14,318 nt of DNA from Dokdonella_A sp035263065 (GCA_035263065.1 DATFRS010000344.1:1-14318); one strand, 5' to 3'; shown: positions 1-7,453, counted from the first letter of the stretch. The notes: generated by a model from the sequence alone, not told the origin. Numbers and translations are program-made.

Positions 1-718
1 AGCGCCCGAGCTTGTCCACGTTGTGCGCGCGACCAGTCGACCAGACCCGGATCTTGCTGTTATTGCGAAGCGACCCGTTCATCACACGTACGAGCGAGAC
101 GACACCGACATAGTTGTCGAACCACGAATCGATGATCAGCGCCTGCAGCTTGTCGGTGTCGCGCGGCTTCGGTGGCGGGATGCGCGCGACGATCGCCTCG
201 AGCACGGCCTCGACATTCTCGCCGGTCTTCGCGCTGATCGGGATCGCATCGTCGGCGTGGATGCCGATGACGGCTTCGATTTCCTTCTTCGATTTCTCGA
301 CGTCGGCGGTCGGCAGGTCGATCTTGTTGAGGACCGGCACGACCTCGAGGCCCATCTCGACGGCCGTATAGCAGTTCGCGACCGACTGCGCCTCGACGCC
401 CTGCGCGGCGTCGACGACGAGCAGCGCGCCCTCGCACGCGGCGAGCGAGCGGCTGACCTCGTAGCTGAAGTCGACGTGGCCCGGCGTGTCGATGAAGTTG
501 AGCTGGTAGACGGTGCCGTCCTTCGCCGTGTACGGCAGCGACACCGACTGCGCCTTGATCGTGATGCCGCGCTCGCGCTCGATCGGATTGTTGTCGAGCA
601 CCTGCGCTTCCATCTCGCGCTCGGTGAGGCCTCCGCAGAGCTGGATGATGCGATCGGCGAGCGTGGACTTGCCGTGGTCGACGTGCGCGATGATCGAGAA
701 GTTGCGGATGTGCTGCAT
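1..718 (-). CDS. lepA: Elongation factor 4 (LepA), N-terminal part, cut by window edge
   Basis: Translational GTPase that acts on the ribosome (back-translocation, initiation/biogenesis roles). About 239 of the usual ~600 residues are visible; the reading frame stays open to base 2, so the C-terminal part lies off the left edge. The start is ATG at 718 (MQHIRNFSIIAHVDHGKST). Visible GTPase motifs: P-loop AHVDHGKST (residues 11-19), switch I region around RERGITIKAQ (48-57), G3 DTPGHVDF (77-84), NKID (131-134) and SAKTG (162-166). Domain II begins after about residue 190. The leader shows no clear Shine-Dalgarno sequence and carries a 16-base palindrome just upstream of the ATG. The gene follows degP in the same direction, but a strong terminator separates them, so separate transcription is likely. 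Identity is essentially certain from the G-domain motifs and length pattern. Confidence 0.97.
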   Translation of the reverse strand, partial: MQHIRNFSIIAHVDHGKSTLADRIIQLCGGLTEREMEAQVLDNNPIERERGITIKAQSVSLPYTAKDGTVYQLNFIDTPGHVDFSYEVSRSLAACEGALLVVDAAQGVEAQSVANCYTAVEMGLEVVPVLNKIDLPTADVEKSKKEIEAVIGIHADDAIPISAKTGENVEAVLEAIVARIPPPKPRDTDKLQALIIDSWFDNYVGVVSLVRVMNGSLRNNSKIRVWSTGRAHNVDKLGR

Positions 719-728
719 TCGGGGGTCG

Positions 729-744
729 GCGGCCTCGAGGCCGC
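729..744. repeat. 16-base perfect palindrome in the lepA leader
   Basis: The sequence GCGGCCTCGAGGCCGC is a perfect palindrome lying 10 bases upstream of the lepA ATG. In the mRNA it could form a six-pair GC stem with a UCGA loop, occupying the region where a ribosome binding site would normally be. Whether it regulates lepA translation is inference only; GC-rich genomes produce such palindromes by chance. Confidence 0.5.
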
Positions 745-762
745 GGCGGGCATAAGCGCGGA

Positions 763-771
763 ATTATCGCA
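763..771 (-). promoter_or_regulatory. Possible extended -10 promoter for lepA
   Basis: Read on the minus strand this is TGCGATAAT, a TGn extension followed by a 5/6 match to TATAAT. No convincing -35 element lies 16-18 bases upstream, which fits an extended -10 promoter. It sits between the degP terminator (811-840) and lepA, with room for a leader of about 35-40 bases. Assigned from the motif and position only. Confidence 0.35.
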
Positions 772-810
772 GATTTCACGCCGGCCCGTGGTTTCGGGCG
801 CCTGCGGGCA

Positions 811-840
811 CAAAAAAGCGCCGGCGACGAGCCGGCGCTT
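811..840 (-). terminator. Intrinsic terminator after degP
   Basis: On the minus strand a perfect 10-bp GC-rich stem (AAGCGCCGGC / GCCGGCGCTT, arms 831-840 and 816-825, loop of 5) runs into a T tract (TTTTTTG). It begins 23 bases past the degP stop at 863. Stem, loop and T-run all fit a Rho-independent terminator, so most transcription from the degP promoter should stop before lepA. Confidence 0.9.
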
Positions 841-862
841 CGGGGGTTGCCTGGTGCGGGCC

Positions 863-2287
863 TCAGCCCTTCTTCGGAATCGGCACCGCGATGAAGCTCG
901 TCGCGTCCTCGCGCCGGACCAGCAGCATGACCGAGTCGCCGGGCTTGACGTCCTTGACGGCGGCGTTGAACTCGCCGACCGACTTGATCGGCTTCCTGCC
1001 GACCATGAGGATCACGTCGCCCGGTTCCAGCGCGGCGCGGCGGGCGGCGGTGCCGCTGATCTTCGTGACGACGACGCCTTCCTGCGTATCGAGGCCGATC
1101 TGCTTTCGCTGCTCGGCCGTGATGTCGTCGACGACGAGGCCGAGCGCGTTCGCCGGCGAGGACTTCTCGTCGTTGCCGAGGCTCGCCTGCACGGCCTTCT
1201 CGACCGGGAGCTCGCCGACGGTCAGCGGCAGCGTCATGTTCTTGCCGTCGCGATAGACGCCGAGGTCGGCCTTGGTGCCGGGCTTGGTCGAGCCGACCAG
1301 CGGCGGCAGGTCCGCCGAGGTGCTGACCTCGCGACCGGCGAACGACAGGATCACGTCGCCGACCTGCACGCCGGCCTTGTCGGCGCTCGAGCCCGGCGTG
1401 ACCTTGTTGACGAGCGCGCCGCCGATGCGCGGAAGGCCGAGCGCCTTCGCGTTCTCGCGGTCGACGTTCTGGATCTGCACGCCGATCATGCCGCGGCTGA
1501 CGCGGCCGGTCGTCTTGATCTGGTCGACCGCGTTGAGCGCGATGTCGATCGGGATCGCGAACGAGACGCCCATGAAGCCGCCGGTGTTCGAGAAGATCTG
1601 CGAGTTGATGCCGACGACCTGGCCGTTGAGATTGAACAAGGGACCGCCCGAATTGCCGCGGTTGATCGGCACGTCGGTCTGGATGAACGGCACGTACTGC
1701 TGGTCGGCACCGCCGAAGTTGCGGCCGACGGCGCTGACGATGCCGGCGGTGACCGAGTGGTCGAAGCCGAACGGCGAGCCGATCGCGACGACCCACTGCC
1801 CCGCCTTGACGTTCTTCGAATCGCCGAGGCTCACGACCGGAAGCTCGGTCGCGGTGAGCTTCAGGAGCGCGATGTCGTACTGCGCGTCGGTGCCGACGAC
1901 TTTGGCGTCGAGCTCGCGCCGGTCGGACAGGCGCACCGTGACGTTGTCGGCGCCGTCGACGACGTGGTTGTTGGTCAGCACGTAGCCGTCGGCCGAGATG
2001 ATGAAGCCCGAGCCCATCGACACGCGCTGCCCGCCGCCGCGCGGATGCGGGACCGGTGCGCCGGGGCCGAAGAAGCGCTTGAAGATTTCCGGCACGTCCT
2101 GATCGTCGCCGCTGTCGGATTCGTCGGGATTGCCGGTCGCCTGCACGTTCACGACGGCGGGGCCGTACTTGTCGACGAGGCCGGTGAAATCGGGAAGGTC
2201 CACGGCGAGCGCGCTCGTCGAGAAGAGCACCAGCAGCAGCGGTGCGATGAGCCGGCGGGACGAGATCCCTGTTCTCGCTTCGATCAT
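863..2287 (-). CDS. degP: Periplasmic serine endoprotease DegP/MucD (HtrA family)
   Basis: Periplasmic ATP-independent protease/chaperone that degrades misfolded envelope proteins; in Pseudomonas the equivalent is MucD of the algU-muc cluster. The protein is 474 aa, the normal family length. It has a Sec signal peptide (hydrophobic core about 13-25, likely cleavage after ALA at 28). A trypsin-like domain carries the triad His108 (TNNHVV), Asp138 (QYDIALL) and Ser213 (GNSGGPL). Two PDZ domains follow at about 262-355 and 380-470. The start ATG at 2287 has a GAGGA ribosome binding site 7 bases upstream. The gene lies downstream of rseB with its own sigma-E-type promoter and ends at an intrinsic terminator. 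All catalytic residues are present, so an active protease is expected. The symbol mucD is an equally valid name. Confidence 0.97.
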   Translation of the reverse strand: MIEARTGISSRRLIAPLLLVLFSTSALAVDLPDFTGLVDKYGPAVVNVQATGNPDESDSGDDQDVPEIFKRFFGPGAPVPHPRGGGQRVSMGSGFIISADGYVLTNNHVVDGADNVTVRLSDRRELDAKVVGTDAQYDIALLKLTATELPVVSLGDSKNVKAGQWVVAIGSPFGFDHSVTAGIVSAVGRNFGGADQQYVPFIQTDVPINRGNSGGPLFNLNGQVVGINSQIFSNTGGFMGVSFAIPIDIALNAVDQIKTTGRVSRGMIGVQIQNVDRENAKALGLPRIGGALVNKVTPGSSADKAGVQVGDVILSFAGREVSTSADLPPLVGSTKPGTKADLGVYRDGKNMTLPLTVGELPVEKAVQASLGNDEKSSPANALGLVVDDITAEQRKQIGLDTQEGVVVTKISGTAARRAALEPGDVILMVGRKPIKSVGEFNAAVKDVKPGDSVMLLVRREDATSFIAVPIPKKG

Positions 2288-2350
2288 GTCGGGTTCCTCA
2301 AGCTGTTGCGTGTTTCAAGAGAGATGGGGCCTGCAGAGCCCCGCAAAAGT

Positions 2351-2365
2351 AGGCCGAAAAGGCCT
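2351..2365 (-). other. Small hairpin in the degP leader
   Basis: The minus-strand leader contains AGGCC-TTTTC-GGCCT, a perfect 5-bp stem with a 5-base loop, a few bases before ACTTTT. It lies just downstream of the predicted degP transcription start. It is too short and poorly T-followed to call a terminator; it may only stabilise the 5' end of the mRNA. Confidence 0.3.
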
Positions 2366-2376
2366 CGGATGCGCCG

Positions 2377-2404
2377 TTTGATAGGGCCGCCGCCGCAAAG
2401 TTCC
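2377..2404 (-). promoter_or_regulatory. Sigma-E (RpoE/AlgU) promoter for degP
   Basis: On the minus strand GGAACTT (2398-2404) is an exact match to the sigma-E -35 consensus. It is followed after 15 bases by ATCAAA (2377-2382), matching the TCAAA-type -10. It starts 43 bases after the rseB stop and leaves a leader of roughly 80 bases before degP. Known biology (degP/mucD belongs to the sigma-E regulon) agrees. This lets degP be induced on top of read-through from rpoE-rseAB. Confidence 0.85.
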
Positions 2405-2447
2405 GGGCGTGTCCGACGAAACGACGCGGTTTTAAGCCGTTCTTCAG

Positions 2448-3407
2448 TCAGCGCGCCGCGATCGACCTGACGCCGCGCGCCATCGCCTGCACGGTCACCG
2501 GCGGCACGTCGCCGAGCGCCGTGATGCGCAGGCCGCCCGCGTCGCGCGAATGGATGCTGAGCACGCCGCGTACGATAGTCGATTCGGTCGCGGCCTGCGT
2601 CGTGTCGGCGTGAGGCTCGATGTAGATCGACACGCTCGCGATGCCGTCCGAATAGACGAGGTGCTCGGCCTTCGGGTCGCCTTCGACCGGCCGCTGCGTG
2701 CGCACGAGTCGGAAGCCCGCCGGCGCCTCGGCGATGCGCCAGAGCGGCTTGGCGGTCGTCGCGACCTCGTCGGCCGGCACGCTCGCGTTGCCGACGTCGC
2801 CGGCCGGCGCGAGCTCGGTCTCGCTCGGCTTCGAGCCGATGTCGAGCGCGACGAACATGAACTGCTCGAGCGGGCGCTTGGCTGCGTCGAGCACGGCCGA
2901 GCGCAGCAGCAGGTGATTGCCCTCTTCGAGCCAGAGGCGATAGCCGTAGCGGTACGGATCGCGCGGCGAAAGCTCGAGCACGCGCGCCTCGTAGCCCGCG
3001 ACGCGGTCGGAACCCGCGGCGCTGACGCTGTACTGCTCGCCGAGCTCGCGCACGTTCGGCACGAGCGGCAGCAGGCTTGCGCCCTGGCGATTGGCGAACT
3101 CGGTCGGCGCGGCGCCCGGCGTGAGGCAGGTGATCATGCGACCGTTGCGCACGATCTCGCTGCGCGCACCGGTGAGGCTGACGAGGCGCTCGCGCTCTTC
3201 GGTGCCGCCGAGATGGAAGATGCGGAGCGCATCCGTCCGGCCGTCGTGCGTGTAGACGAACGAGCCTTCGAAGTCGATCGTGCGCAACGCGAGCCCCATG
3301 CGCCGCAGGAGCTCTTCGGGCGTCGCTTCGCCGGCGCTCGCGGCAAGGCTCGCGAACAGCGCGATCGAGCAGAAGGCGATCGCGCGCACGCCCACGGGTG
3401 TCCCCAT
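2448..3407 (-). CDS. rseB: Sigma-E regulatory protein RseB/MucB
   Basis: Periplasmic negative regulator of the sigma-E response. In the family it binds the periplasmic part of RseA and blocks DegS cleavage until it senses envelope lipid/LPS damage. The protein is 319 aa, as expected (E. coli about 318). Start ATG at 3407, five bases after the rseA stop, with GGAGAA within the rseA tail as a likely ribosome binding site. The open frame continues far upstream, but that extension overlaps rseA in another frame and is rejected. Features seen: a signal peptide (hydrophobic 9-23, cleavage probably after ASA at 25), a large lipid-binding MucB domain (about 26-200, including FEGSFVYTHDG at 46-56) and a C-terminal domain (about 217-319) that contacts RseA. 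No mucC/rseC follows; degP comes next. Confidence 0.94.
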   Translation of the reverse strand: MGTPVGVRAIAFCSIALFASLAASAGEATPEELLRRMGLALRTIDFEGSFVYTHDGRTDALRIFHLGGTEERERLVSLTGARSEIVRNGRMITCLTPGAAPTEFANRQGASLLPLVPNVRELGEQYSVSAAGSDRVAGYEARVLELSPRDPYRYGYRLWLEEGNHLLLRSAVLDAAKRPLEQFMFVALDIGSKPSETELAPAGDVGNASVPADEVATTAKPLWRIAEAPAGFRLVRTQRPVEGDPKAEHLVYSDGIASVSIYIEPHADTTQAATESTIVRGVLSIHSRDAGGLRITALGDVPPVTVQAMARGVRSIAAR

Positions 3408-3412
3408 TCGGC

Positions 3413-4051
3413 TCAGCGGTTCTCCGCCGGGCGCGGCTGCGGCGTCTCGACCGGCAGCAGGATGTACGGCACGAACTCGGGCTGGCCGGTCGTGCCGGTC
3501 GCCTGGTAGTGGCGGATCACGTACGACTCGAGGCGCGGATCGAAGCCCGCCGGCTGGGAGAAGTCGGCGCCGAAGCTCGCGGTCGTCGTCTGGATCGGGG
3601 AATTCGGGACGAGCGGCGAGAGGCCCGGGTTCGTCGAGGCGACCTGCGAAGGTGCCGGCGACAGGACCGTGGCCGGCCGCGGCGGATTCGGCGTGCTGGC
3701 GGTGGCGGCCGTCGGCGCGAGCTCGGGCTCGGTCGCGGGCTTGGTGATCATCAGCGCGGTGACGGCGACGGCCGCGGCGATCGCGCCGCCCGAGCCCCAG
3801 CGCAGCCACGGATTCGTGCGGGCCTGCGGCAGCGACTCGGCGTCGAGGCGCGCCATCAGCGACGTCGCGAAATCGGCGCGCAGCGCGACGACGTCATGCC
3901 GGCGCAGCGTCTGCCGCACGAGGTGATACCGCGCCCAGCGCCGGACGGCCTGCCCGTCGCCCTCGACGCGCTTCAGGAGGAACCGCGTTTCGTCGCGGCC
4001 GAGCTCGCCGTCCATGAAGGCCGACAGCTCTTCCTCGAAAGGCTGACTCAT
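3413..4051 (-). CDS. rseA: Anti-sigma-E factor RseA/MucA
   Basis: Inner-membrane anti-sigma factor that holds RpoE inactive; in the family, stepwise proteolysis (DegS, RseP, ClpXP) releases the sigma factor. The protein is 212 aa. An N-terminal cytoplasmic anti-sigma domain (about 1-75) begins MSQPFEEELSAFMDGEL, the typical RseA/MucA opening. A single membrane segment lies at about 85-103 (WGSGGAIAAAVAVTALMI). A proline/threonine-rich linker is followed by a periplasmic tail (about 160-212) where RseB would bind; it contains GFDPRLESYVIRHYQ, resembling the conserved MucA periplasmic region. The start ATG is at 4051, six bases after the rpoE stop, so the two are co-transcribed and probably translationally coupled. 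The short, alanine-rich membrane segment fits an RseP-type substrate, but this is inference. Confidence 0.94.
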   Translation of the reverse strand: MSQPFEEELSAFMDGELGRDETRFLLKRVEGDGQAVRRWARYHLVRQTLRRHDVVALRADFATSLMARLDAESLPQARTNPWLRWGSGGAIAAAVAVTALMITKPATEPELAPTAATASTPNPPRPATVLSPAPSQVASTNPGLSPLVPNSPIQTTTASFGADFSQPAGFDPRLESYVIRHYQATGTTGQPEFVPYILLPVETPQPRPAENR

Positions 4052-4057
4052 GTCTCT

Positions 4058-4642
4058 CTACTCCTGTTCCGACAGCAGCGGACGCAAGGTCTCGTCGATC
4101 GCTTCGCGGGCGCGGAAGATCCGCGACCTGACCGTACCGATGGGACAATTCATGGCTTCCGCGATTTCCTCGTAGCTCAGACCGTCGACTTCGCGCAGGG
4201 TGATGGCCGTGCGCAGCTCGTCGGGCAAGCTTTCGACCGTGGCGAAGACGGTTCGTTCAATCTCCTGGCGCAGAAGTTCACGTTCCGGCGTGGCCGATTC
4301 CCGCAGGCGCGTCGACCCGTCGAAAAGCACGGCGTCCTCGACCGCGACGTCGTCGGTCGGCGGCCGGCGGCCCTGCGAAACCAGGTAATTCTTGGCCGTG
4401 TTGATCGCGATCTTGTAGATCCAGGTATAGAACTGGCTGTCGCCGCGGAACGCGCCGATCGCGCGGAACGCGCGGATGAACGCTTCCTGGGCGACGTCCT
4501 GGCATTCGGCCCAGTCGTTGACATAGCGGCCGACGACGCTGACCAGCTTGTGCTGGTACTTGCGGACCAGGAGGTCGAACGCCCGCTTGTCGCCCTTCTG
4601 GACACGCAGAACCAGCGCCTGATCGACGTCGTTTTCGCCCAT
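4058..4642 (-). CDS. rpoE: Extracytoplasmic-function sigma factor RpoE/AlgU
   Basis: Sigma factor of the envelope-stress response, directing RNA polymerase to GGAACTT-type promoters. 194 aa, matching E. coli RpoE (191) and AlgU (193). Sigma region 2 spans about 20-90 (FDLLVRKYQHKL, DVAQEAFIRAFRAI, FYTWIYKIAINTAKNYL). Region 4 spans about 130-185, with the helix-turn-helix LSYEEIAEAMNCPIGTVRSR. I chose ATG 4642 because it gives the family N-terminus (MGENDVDQALVLRVQKGDK) and has GGGAGAA upstream. The in-frame ATG at 4798 would place the gene's own sigma-E promoter inside the coding region. It heads rpoE-rseA-rseB-degP. nadB, often found beside rpoE, is absent; a c-di-GMP enzyme operon lies upstream instead. 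Confidence 0.97.
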   Translation of the reverse strand: MGENDVDQALVLRVQKGDKRAFDLLVRKYQHKLVSVVGRYVNDWAECQDVAQEAFIRAFRAIGAFRGDSQFYTWIYKIAINTAKNYLVSQGRRPPTDDVAVEDAVLFDGSTRLRESATPERELLRQEIERTVFATVESLPDELRTAITLREVDGLSYEEIAEAMNCPIGTVRSRIFRAREAIDETLRPLLSEQE

Positions 4643-4686
4643 CCGGGCCGTTCTCCCTTGTTGCCGACCCGGTCCGGCATCGCCTG

Positions 4687-4714
4687 CTAGACCGGGCCCG
4701 GCTGAATAAGTTTC
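4687..4714 (-). promoter_or_regulatory. Sigma-E-type autoregulatory promoter for rpoE
   Basis: On the minus strand GAAACTT (4708-4714; 6/7 to GGAACTT) is followed after 15 bases by GTCTAG (4687-4692; consensus GTCTAA/TCTGA). Spacing is identical to the degP promoter. The predicted start lies about 40 bases before the rpoE ATG at 4642. Positive autoregulation of rpoE/algU from such a promoter is established in relatives; here it is read from motif and position. Confidence 0.75.
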
Positions 4715-4802
4715 CGGGATCGCGCCTTTCAGGGATCCCGATTCGATACGACCGGCGACCCAGGGTGCCGGGTGAAGATGCGACCGATCGTTGCCCATCC
4801 GT

Positions 4803-4832
4803 CAAAAACCCGCGTGATTGTCATGAATCACG
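4803..4832 (-). terminator. Intrinsic terminator after the c-di-GMP enzyme gene
   Basis: On the minus strand a perfect 7-bp stem, CGTGATT / AATCACG (arms 4826-4832 and 4813-4819, loop of 6), is followed by CGGG and five Ts (4804-4808). It lies 21 bases past the stop at 4854 and upstream of the rpoE promoter, insulating rpoE from the operon above. The stem is modest in GC and the T-run short, so efficiency may be partial. Confidence 0.75.
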
Positions 4833-4853
4833 TAGGGCGCCGCCCGGACGCTA

Positions 4854-7451
4854 TCAAGCGCGGGAGGGCGCGGCGAGATTCTTGAACAGGCGCTCGCGTT
4901 CCGCCAAGAGGTTTTCGAAGCTCGCCGCCGGCAGCGGGCGGCAGAAGAGGTAGCCCTGCAGCACCTCGCAGCCCTGCTCGCGCAGGAATTCGAGGTGCTC
5001 CTCGATCTCGACGCCCTCGGCGACGACCGCGCGATTCAGGTTGTGCGCCATCGAGATCGTCGCCTGCACGATCGCCTCGTCGTCGGGATCGACGCCGATG
5101 TTGCGCACGAAGGCCTGGTCGATCTTGATGCGGTCGGCCGGGAACCGCTTGATGTAGTCGAGCGAGGACTGGCCGGTGCCGAAGTCGTCGATCGAGATCT
5201 GGCAGCCGAGATCGCGCAGCGCCTGCAGCGTTTCCAGGAGGTTCGGGATCGACTTCACGCTGATCGACTCGGTCACCTCGAGATCGAGCAGGTGCGGATC
5301 GAGCCCGGTCTCCTCGACGATCGCCGCGACGAGCTGGACGAGGTTCGGCTGGCGCAGCTGCAGCGGCGACAGGTTCACGCTGATGCGCAGCGGCAGATGG
5401 AACTTCGTCTGCCAGCGCCGCGCGTCGATGCACGCCGCACGCAGCACCCACTCGCCGATCGGCAGAATCAGGCCGCTTTCTTCGGCGAGCGGAATGAAGA
5501 AGCCGGGGCTGATCATGCCGAGCTCGGGATGCTCCCAGCGGATCAGCGCCTCCATGCCCACGATGTCCTCGCTGCGCGCGTCGACCTGCGGCTGGTAGTG
5601 CACGCGCAGCTCGCCGTTCTTCTCGGCCTGGCGCAGCTTCGCTTCGAGAGCGAGGCGCTGCTGGTGCGATTCTTCCGGCACCGCGACGTAGGCCTGGTAG
5701 TTGTTGCGGCCCATGCCCTTCGCCGTGTACATCGCGACGTCGGCGTGCTTGAGCAGGCGCTCGGCGTTCGTCGCGTCGTCCGGATAGAAGCTGAGGCCGA
5801 GCGATGCCGTGATGTGCAATTCGAGCCCGCCGGCCAGCGTCAGCGGCGCTTCCATCACGCGCACGACCTTGTCGGCGATGCGCATGACGTCGTCGCGCTG
5901 CACGATGTGGCGCAGGATCATCGTGAACTCGTCGCCGGCGTAGCGGGCGACCGTGTCCGATGCGCGCACGCTCGCGCGAAGGCGCTTGGACACTGCGATC
6001 AGCACCTGGTCGCCGACGGCGTGGCCGAGCGAGTCGTTGATGTTCTTGAAGCGGTCGAGATCGACGAACACGACCGCGAACATTTCGCCGGTGCGGTGCG
6101 CTTCCTGGATCGTCGATTCGAGGCGGTCGTTGAAGAGGAGCCGGTTCGGCAAGCCGGTCAGCGCATCCTGCAGGCCGCGCGCGCGGCCCTGGTCGCGCAC
6201 GCGCCGCAATTCGAGATCGAGCGCGAGGCGATGCGCGATCACGCGCAGGCCGTCGAGCACGACCGCGTTGCCGGTGAGCGCTTCGCGCCGCCCGACCACC
6301 AGCGCGCCGAGGCACACGCGCCGCTCGTCCATCAGCGGCAGGCCGATCAGGCATTCGAAGCGCCGGTCGCGCACGAACGCGTCCTCGGCGAGGTTCTTCC
6401 AGGCGTCGGCGAGCTGCACGATTTCCTTGCCGCCGAGCACGGTCTTGATACTGGTCTGCTGCAGGGGATCGGGCGTATCGGCCGCGGGCGCGAAGCGATG
6501 GTGGATCGCCAGCGTCTGCGTGTCGCCAGTCTGTTCGGGTCGCGCCTGCACGAGCACCGCGAAATCGAGCGCGAGCCAGTCGACGACCGAGCGCACGGCC
6601 GCGTTGACGCCTTCGTCGCCGCCGCCGGCTTCGGTGAGCCGCGACAGGAGGCTCAGCACGTGCTGGTAGCGACCGAGCTCGCCGACCTCGCGGAACGTGT
6701 AGAAATGCACGAGCCGCCCGTCCTGCACGGACAGGCGCACGTGCAGATCGATCGGATACGTCGTGCCGTCGGCGCGCGGCTTCTGCGCGCGCACCAGCAC
6801 GCTGCCCTCGCGGCCGAGCTTGAGATTCAGCTCCGCGCGCTGATCGGGCGACAGCGTCGCGTCGAAGCTCTCGATGCGCGCGCCGAGCACCTGCGCACGG
6901 CCGAAGCCCGAGCGCTGCACGAACGTCGCGTTGATCTCGAGGATGCGCCCCGACTTCGGATCGACGACCGCGAGCTCGTCGAGGCTGCCGTCGAACGCGA
7001 AGTGATAGCGGTCGCCGCCGGTCGTCGGCGTCGACTGCGTGCGCACGGCGTCCTGGCGCACCGACAGCACCGCGTTGATGCGCGCCATCGCTTCGCCCGC
7101 ATGCACCGGGCTTGTGATCCATTCGACGACGCCGGGCGGCATGCGCTCCCAGTGTCCCTGCTGGCGCGCGCTGCGCCCGGAAAGAATGCCGAGCACCGGC
7201 ACCGGCACGCCCGGGTGGTACTGGCGCAGCTCGCCGCAGAACGCGAGCGCGGCGCGCGCGTCGTCGAGGAATTCGAGCAGCACGAGGTCGATCTGCGGAT
7301 CCTGCTCGAGGAACGCGCGCGCCTGGGCGACGTCCTTCGCCGTGTAGATCGCGTCGAACTCCTGCGCGTCGAGCGCGTCGAACAGCACGCGGCGATCGTC
7401 GCGATCTGTCGCGACGATGAGGACCGAGCCGCGGCCTTCGTTGGCAGTCAT
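4854..7451 (-). CDS. c-di-GMP signalling protein, pseudo-receiver-PAS-GAF-GGDEF-EAL
   Basis: Probable cytoplasmic enzyme making and/or degrading cyclic di-GMP; 865 aa, no membrane segment seen. A receiver-like domain (about 8-132) has Glu60 where the phospho-acceptor Asp should be (DLVLLEF) and Ser114 where the conserved Lys should be (WITSP). PAS spans about 150-258. A divergent GAF-like region spans about 265-415. GGDEF spans about 425-588: signature AGDEF (505-509), with a product-inhibition site RASD (496-499) at the usual five-residue spacing. EAL spans about 600-855: EAL 634-636, Asn693 (SVNLS), Glu728 (VTES), Asp755-Asp756 (DDFGTG), Lys776 (KID), Glu812 (AEGVE), Gln832 (LQGY). The phosphodiesterase residues are all present, and AGDEF is tolerated in some active cyclases. 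Start ATG at 7451 lies two bases after the upstream stop. Longer in-frame starts overlap the upstream gene. Confidence 0.93.
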   Translation of the reverse strand: MTANEGRGSVLIVATDRDDRRVLFDALDAQEFDAIYTAKDVAQARAFLEQDPQIDLVLLEFLDDARAALAFCGELRQYHPGVPVPVLGILSGRSARQQGHWERMPPGVVEWITSPVHAGEAMARINAVLSVRQDAVRTQSTPTTGGDRYHFAFDGSLDELAVVDPKSGRILEINATFVQRSGFGRAQVLGARIESFDATLSPDQRAELNLKLGREGSVLVRAQKPRADGTTYPIDLHVRLSVQDGRLVHFYTFREVGELGRYQHVLSLLSRLTEAGGGDEGVNAAVRSVVDWLALDFAVLVQARPEQTGDTQTLAIHHRFAPAADTPDPLQQTSIKTVLGGKEIVQLADAWKNLAEDAFVRDRRFECLIGLPLMDERRVCLGALVVGRREALTGNAVVLDGLRVIAHRLALDLELRRVRDQGRARGLQDALTGLPNRLLFNDRLESTIQEAHRTGEMFAVVFVDLDRFKNINDSLGHAVGDQVLIAVSKRLRASVRASDTVARYAGDEFTMILRHIVQRDDVMRIADKVVRVMEAPLTLAGGLELHITASLGLSFYPDDATNAERLLKHADVAMYTAKGMGRNNYQAYVAVPEESHQQRLALEAKLRQAEKNGELRVHYQPQVDARSEDIVGMEALIRWEHPELGMISPGFFIPLAEESGLILPIGEWVLRAACIDARRWQTKFHLPLRISVNLSPLQLRQPNLVQLVAAIVEETGLDPHLLDLEVTESISVKSIPNLLETLQALRDLGCQISIDDFGTGQSSLDYIKRFPADRIKIDQAFVRNIGVDPDDEAIVQATISMAHNLNRAVVAEGVEIEEHLEFLREQGCEVLQGYLFCRPLPAASFENLLAERERLFKNLAAPSRA

Positions 7452-7453
7452 TC

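Noticed and set aside
2414..2450. Terminator just after rseB
   Set aside because: The only stem near the stop (CGG..CCG around TTAAAA) has about three pairs and no T-run, so read-through from rseB into degP is likely.
23..2470. Very long plus-strand open frame opposite lepA and degP
   Set aside because: It is antisense to two certain genes, rich in Arg/Asp/Ala with no recognisable motif, the usual product of GC-rich third-codon bias.
3408..3809. Upstream extension of rseB
   Set aside because: It overlaps rseA out of frame, lacks a signal peptide at its start, and the ATG at 3407 gives the exact family length.
3398..4690. Plus-strand open frame opposite rseA and rpoE
   Set aside because: Antisense shadow; no motif, and both opposing genes are certain.
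4643..4798. Longer rpoE starting at ATG 4798
   Set aside because: The extra 52 residues are absent from the family and would contain the rpoE promoter; ATG 4642 has a good ribosome binding site.
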